A program made the position numbers and the translations under genes. DNA of 64,000 bases from Micromonospora tulbaghiae. Its GTDB lineage: Bacteria > Actinomycetota > Actinomycetes > Mycobacteriales > Micromonosporaceae. The stretch spans positions 1-64,000 of the forward strand of contig NZ_FMCQ01000004.1 of the NCBI RefSeq assembly GCF_900091605.1, given 5' to 3'. Below are positions 45,392-54,375 of the stretch, in pieces. Under the pieces are notes generated by a model, which saw only the letters and a list, made by a program, of their open reading frames with translations, was not told where the DNA came from and did not search any database. Each line of letters opens with the position of its first letter. Positions within the stretch are counted from its first letter, which is position 1.

Positions 45392-46306
45392 ATGGAGCTG
45401 AACGAGAACGCGCGGGTCGACACCAGCCAGGTGGACGACCGGCGAGGGTCCGGCGGAGGCGGCGGGATGGGTATTCCGATCCCGATCGGCGGCGGCCGCG
45501 GCGGGATCGTGGGCATCATCATCGCCGTGCTCGTCGCCCTGGTGGGCGGCGGGTTCGGCCTCAACGCCGCCACCAACGGCGGCGGTTCCGAGCAGGGCGA
45601 CAACACGTCGCTGGAGCAGAAGTGCTCGGCGGAGGACGGGCTGAAGCAGCTCGACTGCCGCAACGCGCTCTACGTCAACTCGATCCAGGCGTACTGGCGT
45701 ACCGCCATGCCGGAGGCGTTCGGCGAGCAGTACCGGCCGTCGAAGACGGTGTTCTTCAGCCAGAACGTGAGCACGGCCTGCGGCGCGGCCGACTCGGGCG
45801 TGGGCCCGTTCTACTGCCCGGCCGACGACCTGGTCTACATCGACCTCAGCTTCTACAAGCTGCTCGCCGACCAGCTCGGCGCCGAGGGCGAGTTCGCCCA
45901 GCCGTACGTGCTGGCCCACGAGTACGGCCACCACGTGCAGGACCTGCTCGGCACCGAGGCGCAGATGCGCCGTCAGCAGCAGCGCGACCCGCAGAGCGCC
46001 AACGCGCTCTCGGTCAAGCTGGAGCTCCAGGCCGACTGCTACGCCGGGGCCTGGGCGAAGAACGCCACCGGCACGGCCGACGACAAGGGCCAGAAGATCT
46101 TCAAGAGCATCACCGAGCAGGACATCTCGCAGGCCATCGACACCGCCGAGAAGATCGGCGACGACGCGATCCAGCAGCGGTCCGGCCGGCCGGTGAACCC
46201 GGACGAGTTCACCCACGGCAGCTCGGAGCAGCGCAAGCAGTGGTTCACCAAGGGCTTCACCACCGGCGACCCGAAGTCCTGCGACACCTTCGGTTCGGGG
46301 GCCTGA
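45392..46306 (+). CDS. membrane-anchored neutral zinc metallopeptidase (YpfJ family)
   Basis: 304 residues. A Gly-rich N-terminus (RGSGGGGGMGIPIPIGGG) is followed by one transmembrane helix (about 37-58) and an extracytoplasmic domain. The zinc site is HEYGHH (about 173-178) with the downstream acid in ELQADCYAGAW (about 210-220). Cys residues (KCS, DCR, ACG, YCP) probably form disulphides outside the cell. Physiological substrates are unknown. The promoter region is shared with the divergent ABC-F gene. Confidence 0.9.
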   Translation: MELNENARVDTSQVDDRRGSGGGGGMGIPIPIGGGRGGIVGIIIAVLVALVGGGFGLNAATNGGGSEQGDNTSLEQKCSAEDGLKQLDCRNALYVNSIQAYWRTAMPEAFGEQYRPSKTVFFSQNVSTACGAADSGVGPFYCPADDLVYIDLSFYKLLADQLGAEGEFAQPYVLAHEYGHHVQDLLGTEAQMRRQQQRDPQSANALSVKLELQADCYAGAWAKNATGTADDKGQKIFKSITEQDISQAIDTAEKIGDDAIQQRSGRPVNPDEFTHGSSEQRKQWFTKGFTTGDPKSCDTFGSGA

Positions 46307-46317
46307 GCCGCTCCGCG

Positions 46318-46360
46318 CATCGGCCCGCACCGCTGACCTCGTCAGCGGTGCGGGCCGATG
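46318..46360. terminator. bidirectional intrinsic terminator
   Basis: Perfect 19-bp arms (46318-46336 and 46342-46360) with the loop CCTCG, between the convergent peptidase (stop 46306) and RCC1 (stop 46377) genes. Confidence 0.9.
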
Positions 46361-46376
46361 TCGTTCGTCCGGCCGG

Positions 46377-47594
46377 TCAGGCCGGCAGGGTCACCTGCCC
46401 CGGGGTGGACCGGTTGACTGTCGTCCCGTCGCCCAGCTGACCACCGCTGTTGTCACCCCAGCACCACAGGCCGCCGTCGGTACGGATCCCGCAGCCGTGG
46501 TCGGTGACCGCGAGGCCGCCGGTCCAGGTGGTGGCCGTGCCGGCCTGGGCGGGCGCGGACCGGTGGGTGGTGCTGCCGTCGCCCACCTGCCCGGCCGAGT
46601 TCTTCCCCCAGCACCACAGGCTGCCGTCGGTACGCGACGCGCAGGACGTGTCGCTGCTCGCGGCGATCCGGCTCCAGGTGGTGACGGTGCCGATCTGCAC
46701 CGGCGCGGTCCGGTAGGTGCCGCTCACGCCGAGCTGCCCGTATCCGTTCTCGCCCCAGCACCACAGCGTGCCGGACCGGACCCCGCAGGTGTGCGCGTAC
46801 CCGGCCGCGACGCCCGTCCACCCGGTCGCGGTACCGACCTGCGCGGGTGCCGTCTGGGGAGCCAGGTTGCCCAGTCCGAGCTGGCCGTCCGAGCTGGACC
46901 CCCAGCACCAGAGCGTGCCGCCGGTCCGGATACCGCAGGTGTGCCCGTAGCCGGTCGAGACGCTCACCCAGTCGGTGGCCGTGCCGACCTGCAGCGGGGT
47001 GTTCGCGACGTACGGCGAGACGCCGACGCCCAGCTGGGTGGTCCGGTTGAATCCCCAGCACCAGAGCGTGCCGTCGGTGCGTATCGCGCAGGTGTGCTGA
47101 GGGCCGGCGTCGACCCGGGCCCAGGTGGTCGCGGTGCCGACCTGCACCGGGGTGCTGCGGCTGGCGGTGGTCCCGTCGCCGAGCTGACCCCGGAAGTTCG
47201 AGCCCCAGCACCACAGCGTCCCGTCCGTGCGGACCGCGCAGGTGTGCCCGGAGCCGGCGTCGACGTTCGTCCAGGTGGCGGTGCCGACCTGCGCCGGGGC
47301 GCTGCGGTTCGTGGTGGTCCTGTCGCCGAGCTGACCGCCGTAGTTCGAGCCCCAGCACCACAGTCCCCCGTCGGTGCTGATCGCGCACGTGTGCGCGCCG
47401 CCCGCAGTGACGCTGGCGAGGGTGGGCGCGGCGAGCGCGGCGCGCTCGACCGGGCCGGTGGCCGCGTTCGCCGTGCCGGCCGTCAGTGTCGCGGTGAGCA
47501 CGAGGGTTCCGGCGCTCATCGCCGCCGCTACGACGAGGAGTCTCGTCGCACGGCGCCACCGGGCCCGCAGGCGGCCGTCCTGATATCCGCTCAT
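46377..47594 (-). CDS. secreted seven-repeat RCC1/BLIP-II-like beta-propeller
   Basis: 405 residues. A long signal peptide (Arg-rich start, hydrophobic about 20-40, ending TANA-A) is followed by seven repeats with the consensus [15 protein letters not shown]...GQLGDGTT. Each blade has a Cys about ten residues before the Cys of WCWG, suggesting one disulphide per blade. The seven-blade propeller resembles BLIP-II and other secreted RCC1 proteins that bind proteins such as penicillin-binding enzymes; the ligand here is unknown. ATG 47594 is preferred (GGGAGAG upstream); an ORF extension to 47684 lacks a signal-peptide-like start. Confidence 0.85.
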   Translation of the reverse strand: MSGYQDGRLRARWRRATRLLVVAAAMSAGTLVLTATLTAGTANAATGPVERAALAAPTLASVTAGGAHTCAISTDGGLWCWGSNYGGQLGDRTTTNRSAPAQVGTATWTNVDAGSGHTCAVRTDGTLWCWGSNFRGQLGDGTTASRSTPVQVGTATTWARVDAGPQHTCAIRTDGTLWCWGFNRTTQLGVGVSPYVANTPLQVGTATDWVSVSTGYGHTCGIRTGGTLWCWGSSSDGQLGLGNLAPQTAPAQVGTATGWTGVAAGYAHTCGVRSGTLWCWGENGYGQLGVSGTYRTAPVQIGTVTTWSRIAASSDTSCASRTDGSLWCWGKNSAGQVGDGSTTHRSAPAQAGTATTWTGGLAVTDHGCGIRTDGGLWCWGDNSGGQLGDGTTVNRSTPGQVTLPA

Positions 47595-47691
47595 GAAGTT
47601 GTTCTCTCCCAACGATGTCGGCGCGTGATGGCGGAGGCGAAGCTGGCCCTGCGGGTCGCCCGGAGACCCGCCGCTTCGTGACACCGACCTT

Positions 47692-47715
47692 ATGCATCGA
47701 GTCGATTCGATGCAT
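47692..47715. promoter_or_regulatory. 9-bp inverted repeat upstream of the RCC1 gene
   Basis: ATGCATCGA (47692-47700) and TCGATGCAT (47707-47715) are separated by six bases. The sequence is AT-richer than its surroundings and lies about 100 bp before the RCC1 start. It is a candidate operator; no regulator is adjacent. Confidence 0.45.
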
Positions 47716-47759
47716 CATCGAGGAGCGGGATTGAGCCGTCTTGAGGTGATCTTTCCTGT

Positions 47760-48398
47760 TCAGCGGACCAGGATGTGGACCGCCCGGGCGGCGGCGACGG
47801 CGGCCACCAGCACCGCGTGCCGGGGCTCCGGCACGTCGAGCAGGCGCGGCGCGCGCAGCTCCGCGAGCGGGGCCAGCCGCCGGTCGGCCAGCACCGTGTC
47901 CACCGCGCGCCGGTCGCCGCCGCACACCAGCGCCGCCAGCGTGCCCGCCTCCGGCAACAGCAGGCGCACGGCCAGCTCGGCCGCGTCGCCCAGCGCGGCC
48001 TTCGCCTGGTTGTCGCGCCGCCGGGCGAACCGCTGCTGGGACCAGCCGCCCGCCGCGGTACGCCCCTGCACGTACCGGGTGTCCACCTTGGAGACCACCA
48101 GATCGGTACCGTCGGCGATGCCGACCGCGACCGCGCCCTTGCGGGCCAGGAGCAGACCGAACCGGCGGGCCGCGCCGGCGGCGGCGACGAATCCGGGTAC
48201 GTCGGCCGACGCGCTCGCGCCGGGCGGAGTGTGCAGCTCGGCGGTGGCGCCGTCCGGGGCGGTGAGCAGCAGTCCGTACTCGTGGACGGTGGTGGTCGGC
48301 GGGCCGTGCCGGCCGGTGAAGCCCTCGACCCAGCGGGTCACGCGGCCGGGGTCGACCTCGACCCACCGGCCGCCCCCGGCGGCGGGTCGGCTGCTCAT
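47760..48398 (-). CDS. acVLRF1-type peptidyl-tRNA hydrolase
   Basis: 212 residues of the Vms1/release-factor-1-like fold. The catalytic loop GGWSQQRFARRR (about 115-126) contains the invariant Gln and the basic patch. The N-terminal and C-terminal alpha/beta halves (GLLLARKGAVAVGIADG; LVCGGDRRAVDTVLADRRL) match the eRF1 domain 2 pattern. As I recall, the actinobacterial family (acVLRF1) releases nascent chains from stalled large ribosomal subunits. ATG 48398 is chosen; a TTG six codons upstream is possible. Confidence 0.8.
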   Translation of the reverse strand: MSSRPAAGGGRWVEVDPGRVTRWVEGFTGRHGPPTTTVHEYGLLLTAPDGATAELHTPPGASASADVPGFVAAAGAARRFGLLLARKGAVAVGIADGTDLVVSKVDTRYVQGRTAAGGWSQQRFARRRDNQAKAALGDAAELAVRLLLPEAGTLAALVCGGDRRAVDTVLADRRLAPLAELRAPRLLDVPEPRHAVLVAAVAAARAVHILVR

Positions 48399-48506
48399 GC
48401 CACCGACCCTACCCAAGCGGCCCGGGTTGCCCGGCGAACCACCCGCCCTGAATTCCGCGGCGAACCTGAGTGCGGATTAGCGATCTGGGCCGAAAAACGC
48501 AAGTAC

Positions 48507-48535
48507 TTGACCAGTCAAATTTTGACTGATAACGT
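48507..48535 (+). promoter_or_regulatory. strong promoter with palindrome in the spacer
   Basis: -35 TTGACC (48507-48512), a 17-bp spacer and -10 TAACGT (48530-48535). The spacer is almost exactly the 17-bp palindrome CAGTCAAATTTTGACTG (48512-48528), well placed to block or reorient polymerase binding. This AT-rich island stands out against the GC-rich surroundings. Confidence 0.65.
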
Positions 48536-48572
48536 CGCTTGTCAATCGACAATTGTTTCGGAGGGTGCCCCC

Positions 48573-48968
48573 GTGCTGCTGAAATCCATCACACTCGCCG
48601 CAAGCCTGGCTGGCCTGCTCGCCACTGCCACCCCCGCCTCGGCAGCGGCGCCGGAAAGCTCCGACGAGGCATGGCCACCCGGAAACTGTCAGCCGGGAAC
48701 GTTCTGCGTCTGGCCCAACTGGGCCTTCCCGGCGCCCGCACCCGTCGAGACTCCATCCCTGGTGACCAGCAGTGAATGGTCCGGCAGCGTCCCGGCCCTG
48801 ACCTACTACAACTACACGTCCCGAAACGTCGACATGGAGTATGTCTATACCTGGCCGGACGGATCGACGAGCACCCGCACCACCTGCGTACCGAAGGGCG
48901 GAAACATCTTCTATCTGCCGATGGCCGTCACAAAACTGAATTGGCACGAAGGTTCCTGCCCGGCCTGA
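48573..48968 (+). CDS. small secreted Cys-containing protein (peptidase-inhibitor I36-like)
   Basis: 131 residues from GTG 48573 with GGAGGG upstream. A signal peptide (about 1-24, ATPASA-A) is followed by a mature part opening with CQPGTFCVWPNW, reminiscent of the crystallin-like I36 inhibitor family (CxxGxxCxW), and then YYNYTSRNVDMEYVYTWPDG. Four Cys (CQ, FCV, TCV, SCPA) could form two disulphides. Tyr- and Trp-rich strands suggest a small beta-sandwich. The function is inferred only from the fold. The gene has its own strong, palindrome-controlled promoter. Confidence 0.65.
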   Translation: MLLKSITLAASLAGLLATATPASAAAPESSDEAWPPGNCQPGTFCVWPNWAFPAPAPVETPSLVTSSEWSGSVPALTYYNYTSRNVDMEYVYTWPDGSTSTRTTCVPKGGNIFYLPMAVTKLNWHEGSCPA

Positions 48969-49036
48969 ATCGAACTCAATCCGTTCACCGCCGGCCCACG
49001 GCTCCAATTCTGAAAAGCCGCCGGCCGGAAAAACGG

Positions 49037-49077
49037 AACGCGGGAGGACACCCGGTCCCGGTGTCCTCCCGCGTTTT
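49037..49077. terminator. bidirectional intrinsic terminator with T-tract
   Basis: Perfect 16-bp arms (49037-49052 and 49060-49075), followed by TTTT on the plus strand and flanked by AAAAA at 49029-49033 on the other side. It lies between convergent genes. Confidence 0.88.
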
Positions 49078-49086
49078 CCGTGCGCG

Positions 49087-52000
49087 TCAGTGGACGGTGA
49101 GGTTGCCGCCCTTCAGCTTGACCTCGGCGGTCGCGCCGCCCGTCCAGTCGGACGACAGGAGCAGGGAGCCGCCCCGCCACAGGGTCACCCCGACGGTGTC
49201 GTTCCTGCCGGGGGCGCCCCGGTCGGTCACCGTCACGGCCAGGGTCAGGCCGGAGGCCACCAGCTTGCCCTTGTTGTCGTACAGGGCGGCCTGGTAGCGC
49301 ACCTGGGCGACCTTGCCCGCCGAGGTGATGCCGAGCGCGTCGACGGTGCCTGCCTTGATCGTGTACGACTTCCCGCCGGAGCGGAACTCGACCTCGGCCT
49401 TGCCCGTGGCGGGCTTGTTCGCCTTGCCCGGCTTCGCGTTCAGCTCCACCTCGACGGTGGAGTTCACGTCGGCCGGGTAGGTCCCCGCCGAGCGGGTGGC
49501 GGTGAACTCGCCGCCGCCGGTGAGGAACCCGCCGTCGGAGACGGCGACAGTCACCTGGGTGGTGGTGCTGCCCGTGTAGTTGCCGTCCACGGTTGCGGTG
49601 ACCGTGTGCGTGCCCGTCGGCAGGGTGGCCGTGCACGCCGCGGACGCGGTGGTGGTGGCCGTGCCGAGCAGGTCGAGCACACCGGTGCAGAGCGTCACGC
49701 CACCCTTGGTGAAGGTGACGGTGGCGGTACGGACGTCACCGGCTGTGGTGTCCGTCGCCCCGGGCAGCACCGAGCTGTCCCGGACCACGGCGCGCAGCAG
49801 AGCCTGGCCGGACGCGCCGCCGGTCGCGGTGTTGACGAGCGTGTCACCGGCCCAGCTGACGGCCGCGTCCTCGGCGGCGACGGTGACTGTGAACGACGTG
49901 CTGCCGGTCAGCCCGGAGCCGTCGGACACGGTCACGGTGACCGGGTAGTCACCCGGGGCCGCCGTGGTGGTGCCGGCGACCGTCCAGGTGCGCGACCCGG
50001 GCCGGGCGTCCGTCGTCGAGGTGCTCTCGACGGCCAGGGACAGGCCGGCGGGCAGCCCGGTGGCCGCAGCGGTCAGGTCCGCGCCGGCGGTGTCGCCGTC
50101 GGTCGCGGTGACCGTCACGGCCGGCGAGAGCGCGTCGCTGTACTGCACCCGTACGCCGCCGTCCGGGGCGGTGGTGGTGACGACCGGGGCGGACCGGATG
50201 GTGAAGTCGGCGTCGTTGACGTCGAAGAAGACGTTGCCGACCGCCTCGATCTTGATCCGGGCCTTCTCGGTCGCCACGTTCGGCAGCGTCACCGTCGCGG
50301 TGCCGGTGTTCGCGGTCTGCTCGGCCAGCACGTACGGGAAGGTCTGCCCGCCGTCGGCGGACAGCGAGATCTTCACCTGGGCGGCGTTCACCGGCGCCAC
50401 GTCGGTGCCGGCGACGTCCCACGTCACGGTCTGGGTCGAGCCGCCGTCCAGAACGGCCGCGGTGTCCTGCGAGGTCACCAGGAACGGACCGGCGTCCGGC
50501 GCCAGCACCACGGCGACGTCGGCGCTGCCGATGCCGCCGCCACCCAGCCGCCCGTCCCGGGCGGTGAGCTTGAAGTGCAGCGTCCGGTCACCGGCCATGC
50601 CGACCCAGTCGCGGGTGGGCAGGAACTCCGAGTAGCAGTCGACCAGCTCGGCGGGCACGTTCGAGGCGCCACCGGTGGCCGGCGGCGCAGGCGGGGCCGG
50701 GCAGGTGCCGGTGGCGGCGTTGGTGTTGCCCGCCAGGATCTGCGCCATGTCCGGGAAGACCCGGGTCGAGTCGGTGGTGACCGAGTTCAGACCCGGCGAG
50801 TGGTACCTCAGCGTGTCGGTCGGCGACACGATCGCCGCCTCGCCGAACACCCGGAACAGCGGACCGTTGACCTTCGTGTTGTTCGTCAGCGCGGTGCCGG
50901 TCGTGGCGCCCCTGTCGTTCTGCTCCCACAGGTACGTGACCGTGTCGCCGTCGGCGTCGGTGGCGCTGCCGGTCAGCGCGAACGGCGTACGCACCGGAAT
51001 GGTGACGGCCTCCGGGACGGTGACCACCGGGGCGTGGTTGGTGGTCTCCTCGACCAGCCAGCCGCCGTTGTCGATGGCGCCGCCCTTGGCCGTCTCGCCG
51101 ACGAAACCGGAGGCGCCGGAGACGCCGGTAAGCTCCAGCGACGCCACGTTCGTGGTCGCCAGCGTGCCGCCGAAGGTCACCTGGAAGCCGTTGTCGTTGA
51201 GCGTGCCGCTGCCACCGAAGGCGGCCACGGTGACGGTCGCGCCGGCCGGCCAGCCGGCGATGCCCTCGATGGCGGCCTTGATGCCGGCGGTGGTGTAGTT
51301 GACGCCCCGAACGATCGGCGCCGAGCCGGTGCCCGCGTAGCTGATGGTGAACGAGTCACCGTCGGCGTCGAACCCGTACAGCGAGACGTTCTGCACCTCG
51401 TTGATCGCCGGACGGTTCGAGGTGACGTAGTTGGTGATCTCGGTGTAGCTGCGGTGCGACCAGTACGGGTCGCTGTGCGGCTGGAGGTTGTCCTGCTGGC
51501 AGATGCCCGCGTACGCCATGATCGACGAACCGCTGCCCGGCTCGTACGAGTTGGCCGCGCTGCGGTTGCCGCCCGAGCAGTTGTACTGGGTGCCGTTGAA
51601 GGTGTGGTTGCCGGCGAACTGGTGACCCATCTCGTGCGAGACGTAGTCGACCGCGTAGAAGTCGCCGACCGGCGTCGGCAGGCCGGTGCAGCCCTGCGCC
51701 TTGCCGTTGCCGCCGATCACGCCGAGGCTCGCCACGCCGCCGCCGTTGACGCCCAGGCCGACGTGGCCCACGTCGTAGTTGCTCGCGCCGACCAGCTGGC
51801 CGAGCACGATCCGGTTACGGCTGAGCGTGCCGCTGCCGCAGGAGGTGAGCTGCGCCGGCGTGAAGCAGGCCGCCGCGCCGCACGGGCCGTTCGGCTCGGT
51901 GGCCAGGGCCGGCGTGTTCAGGTTGGTCTTGTCGGTGTCGTTGATCAGGACGAGCCGGATCGCGGTCTCGTCCTCGTAGATCTGGGTGACCCGGTTCATC

Positions 52001-52791
52001 AGCGTCACCTTGGCGGCGGTGACGTTCTCCGCGCCGAAGTAGGTGGCGTACGACGGGTCGGTCACCAGCGCCACCCGGTAGGTGCGCAGCTTCACCAGCG
52101 GCCCGGCCGGGACCTCCGCCTCGGCGATCTCCTCGGCCAGGGCGTGCGCCTCCTGCGTGACGTCCTCACGCTCGACGAACTCACCCTCGGGGTGCTCCAG
52201 GTCGCGGGCGAAGTAGCTCGCGTACAGACTCTGGTCGCGCTGGTAGTACGGGTCGATGTACCAGTTGCCCTCGGTCGAACGGACCGAGGCGTGGAACCCG
52301 AGCGGGGTGAGGTCCGCGCGGATGGTCGCGGTCGGGTCGTCCAGGCCCTTGCCGGCGTACGTGGTGATCTCCGGATGCCTGGCGGCCAGGCCGGCCTCCA
52401 TGACCGGCGAGTCGACCAGCTCGAAACGCTGGAACGTGCCGTCCGGAGCGGGCAGCGACACCACCTGCTTCGGCACGCGGGCCACCGCCACGCGCTTCTC
52501 GGCCGGCGCGTTGTCCAGCAGCCCCTTCATGGTGCCGCGGTCCAGCTTGTACGCGGCCAGCCGCTTGGCCTTGACAGCGGCCTTGCGGCCCGCCTTGGTG
52601 GTCGCCGGCTTGCCGTCCACCTTCTGCCACGGTCCGTGGACAGCGGGTGCGGCGGAGACGGGCGCGGGCGCCGCGAGAACGGGAAGCGTCGCCGCGGCCA
52701 GCGCGGCGACGAGGAGGGCAGCGGTCCGTCCGCGCCGCGGCAGGCCGGCGGGTTGCCGGTCGCGCGGCGGACGCCCCAGGGTGATCCTCAA
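49087..52791 (-). CDS. large secreted reprolysin-like zinc metalloprotease
   Basis: 1234 residues. An Arg-rich N-region and signal helix end near ASAAP (about 45); a propeptide runs to about 230. The catalytic domain has HEMGHQFAGNH (about 384-394), the extended HExxHxxxxxH zinc site, and the Met-turn IMAYAG (about 421). After it come cadherin/Ig-like beta domains (about 520-1130) with repeated TVTVSDGSG and DADGD-type turns and a C-terminal beta domain. It is presumably exported and degrades extracellular proteins. The TTG 52791 start follows AGGGGG; an earlier in-frame start would add an unlike N-terminus. Confidence 0.88.
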   Translation of the reverse strand: MRITLGRPPRDRQPAGLPRRGRTAALLVAALAAATLPVLAAPAPVSAAPAVHGPWQKVDGKPATTKAGRKAAVKAKRLAAYKLDRGTMKGLLDNAPAEKRVAVARVPKQVVSLPAPDGTFQRFELVDSPVMEAGLAARHPEITTYAGKGLDDPTATIRADLTPLGFHASVRSTEGNWYIDPYYQRDQSLYASYFARDLEHPEGEFVEREDVTQEAHALAEEIAEAEVPAGPLVKLRTYRVALVTDPSYATYFGAENVTAAKVTLMNRVTQIYEDETAIRLVLINDTDKTNLNTPALATEPNGPCGAAACFTPAQLTSCGSGTLSRNRIVLGQLVGASNYDVGHVGLGVNGGGVASLGVIGGNGKAQGCTGLPTPVGDFYAVDYVSHEMGHQFAGNHTFNGTQYNCSGGNRSAANSYEPGSGSSIMAYAGICQQDNLQPHSDPYWSHRSYTEITNYVTSNRPAINEVQNVSLYGFDADGDSFTISYAGTGSAPIVRGVNYTTAGIKAAIEGIAGWPAGATVTVAAFGGSGTLNDNGFQVTFGGTLATTNVASLELTGVSGASGFVGETAKGGAIDNGGWLVEETTNHAPVVTVPEAVTIPVRTPFALTGSATDADGDTVTYLWEQNDRGATTGTALTNNTKVNGPLFRVFGEAAIVSPTDTLRYHSPGLNSVTTDSTRVFPDMAQILAGNTNAATGTCPAPPAPPATGGASNVPAELVDCYSEFLPTRDWVGMAGDRTLHFKLTARDGRLGGGGIGSADVAVVLAPDAGPFLVTSQDTAAVLDGGSTQTVTWDVAGTDVAPVNAAQVKISLSADGGQTFPYVLAEQTANTGTATVTLPNVATEKARIKIEAVGNVFFDVNDADFTIRSAPVVTTTAPDGGVRVQYSDALSPAVTVTATDGDTAGADLTAAATGLPAGLSLAVESTSTTDARPGSRTWTVAGTTTAAPGDYPVTVTVSDGSGLTGSTSFTVTVAAEDAAVSWAGDTLVNTATGGASGQALLRAVVRDSSVLPGATDTTAGDVRTATVTFTKGGVTLCTGVLDLLGTATTTASAACTATLPTGTHTVTATVDGNYTGSTTTQVTVAVSDGGFLTGGGEFTATRSAGTYPADVNSTVEVELNAKPGKANKPATGKAEVEFRSGGKSYTIKAGTVDALGITSAGKVAQVRYQAALYDNKGKLVASGLTLAVTVTDRGAPGRNDTVGVTLWRGGSLLLSSDWTGGATAEVKLKGGNLTVH

Positions 52792-53145
52792 GTCTTCCCC
52801 CTGTGCGGTCGGGTGTGGACCGACGCATGACCGGCGGAGATGACCGGACGTACGTGAACGGTCCACAGATTGTTCCGTGACCCTAGGACCACTCGCGACT
52901 CCGGACATCACCCGGAAAGGTGATGCGGTTCTACCTGGACGGTGATCTACTCCGTCCCGGCCTGCGGGATCCGCGCTTCGCAAGGGCGCGCCGGCCGGCC
53001 TGACGGGCGAGGGCACCTGTGGCCGGACGCGGGACCGGGAATGGATCTTTCCGCCGACCGGAGCTGCCGTCTCGGCCGATCCCCCGGTAACGGATCATGA
53101 ACGGCCCGGTAATCGGGCCGACACAAACGTGGCCGCCCTCTTCGA
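52792..53145. other. intergenic region upstream of the metalloprotease
   Basis: A 354-bp stretch with no supportable gene. It should hold the metalloprotease promoter. It contains a 7-bp inverted repeat CATCACC/GGTGATG (52906-52925) and the hairpin 53102-53120 that ends the LysE gene. I found no convincing -35/-10 pair. Confidence 0.5.
53102..53120 (-). terminator. possible terminator of the LysE gene
   Basis: CGGCCCG (53102-53108) and CGGGCCG (53114-53120) form a 7-bp stem with loop GTAAT, 26 bp after the LysE stop codon. It is short, so confidence is modest. Confidence 0.5.
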
Positions 53146-53826
53146 TCAGACACCGAGCACTGTGGCGACCGCGAGGGCCGCGATGATGACGCTGGACAGC
53201 AGCGCGGTGACCCGCCGCCCACGGGGACCGGTGAGGGCCCGGCCGATCAGCGTGCCACCCCCGGCGATCAGCAACTGCCAGCTGGCCGAGGCGACGAACA
53301 CCCCGAGGGTGAAGGCGGCCGCGCCCGACGGGCCGGAGCCGAGCACGTCACCCCGGCCGAGGACGAGCGCCACGAAGTAGACCACAGTGGCCGGGTTGAG
53401 CAGGGTCAGGGCGAGAACCGCGGCGAACGCCCGTACCGGCGTGTCCAGGCCACCCCGCGCGCTCGGCTGTTGCGAGGTGGGCGGCGTGCCCGGCTGTTGC
53501 GTCGTGGGCGGCGCGCCCGGCTGTTGCGTCGTGGGTGGTGGGCGCAGCGCGCGCCAGGCGGTGAGGACGGCGAGGGCCAGCAGCACCCCCGCGGCGAGCA
53601 GCCGCAGCGGACCCGCGAACGGCGCGAGCCCACTCGCCACCGCGGCGCCACCGAGCGCCGCCACTGCCGCGTAGAGACCGTCGGCGGTGGCCACGCCGAG
53701 CGCCGCCGCCGACCCGACCCGGAACGAGGTACGCGCACTGAGCCCGAGGATGAGGATCGCGATCGCGCCGACCGGGATGGCGACGCCGTAGCCGGCGACC
53801 AGGCCGGCGAGGAACGCCCCGGTCAC
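53146..53826 (-). CDS. LysE-family amino acid exporter with repeat linker
   Basis: 226 residues, about six helices. GYGVAIPVGAIAILILGLSAR (first about 20 residues after the N-terminus) carries the PxGP-like motif of the LysE family, and LTLLNPATVVYFVALV the second conserved region. The central cytoplasmic loop (about 94-124) is three near-identical units of PTTQQPGAP type, encoded by tandem 27-bp repeats (53464-53544). It exports amino acids or related compounds. GTG start, downstream of the suf operon on the same strand but after its terminator. Confidence 0.85.
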   Translation of the reverse strand: MTGAFLAGLVAGYGVAIPVGAIAILILGLSARTSFRVGSAAALGVATADGLYAAVAALGGAAVASGLAPFAGPLRLLAAGVLLALAVLTAWRALRPPPTTQQPGAPPTTQQPGTPPTSQQPSARGGLDTPVRAFAAVLALTLLNPATVVYFVALVLGRGDVLGSGPSGAAAFTLGVFVASASWQLLIAGGGTLIGRALTGPRGRRVTALLSSVIIAALAVATVLGV

Positions 53827-53874
53827 GACGACGGGTGGTGGGGCGAGGCGGCCGGCGGCAGGGTGCGCTGTCGG

Positions 53875-53894
53875 CGTGCGGCCATGGCCGCACG
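53875..53894. promoter_or_regulatory. 20-bp perfect palindrome upstream of the LysE gene
   Basis: CGTGCGGCCATGGCCGCACG is fully palindromic and lies 49 bp before the GTG start. It could be an operator or a short hairpin; the surrounding 550 bp (53827-54375) hold no other gene-like sequence apart from two GATC hairpins and the suf terminator. Confidence 0.5.
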
Positions 53895-54008
53895 GACAGA
53901 AACCTGCTTCGGGTACGCCTCGATCACGCCCTCATCCTGCGACCCCCTCCCCCACCCCGCCACCCATTTCCACCCCGCCGCCGTCCCCCTCCCCCACCCG
54001 CCCCCTCT

Positions 54009-54091
54009 TCCCCGGCGATCTTGCACTTACGGCCCTGGAGACAGTCGGAATGTCCGATCCGCCCGGGCAGGATGTGCAAGATCGCCGGGGA
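54009..54091. repeat. GATC-type hairpin (GGCGATCTTGCAC)
   Basis: Perfect 18-bp arms (54009-54026 and 54074-54091) containing CCGGCGATCTTGCAC, separated by a 47-nt loop. It is the fifth long GATC-containing inverted repeat in intergenic DNA of this window. Confidence 0.75.
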
Positions 54092-54108
54092 GCTCCGGCC
54101 CGGACTGG

Positions 54109-54158
54109 AGATCTTGGTAGGAAAGGGCCCTCATAGGGGCCGTTTCGTACCAAGATCT
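54109..54158. repeat. GATC-type hairpin, family 2 (second copy)
   Basis: Arms AGATCTTGGTA (54109-54119) and its complement (54148-54158) extend inward through GAAA/TTTC and GGCCC/GGGCC with single mismatches. The left arm through TAGGAAA is identical to the hairpin at 12335, 42 kb away. Confidence 0.8.
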
Positions 54159-54318
54159 TCGGGGTCCTGACGAGTGGACGCGGGCGCTCGGCAGCTGGGA
54201 CGCGGTCTTGAAGGTGGGATGGCGGACCTGGTGGGACGGCGGAACGAAGTAGTGCCGAGGGATTCAGAAAGGAGACGGGACGGGGAGTCGGGGGGCGAGG
54301 GCGAGGGCGGGAAGCAGT

Positions 54319-54356
54319 GCGGGCGCGGCACCCCTTGGTAGGGGTGCCGCGCCCGC
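54319..54356 (-). terminator. terminator of the suf operon
   Basis: Perfect 16-bp arms (54319-54334 and 54341-54356) with the loop TTGGTA, 20 bp after the sufT stop codon. Confidence 0.88.
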
Positions 54357-54375
54357 AGCGGTGACCGGGGAACGG

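Noticed and set aside
49090..52830. 1246-codon open frame opposite the metalloprotease
   Set aside because: Antisense shadow; the minus-strand frame has a signal peptide and HExxH site.
54109..54158. hairpin as the suf operon terminator
   Set aside because: A better 16-bp hairpin (54319-54356) lies directly after sufT.
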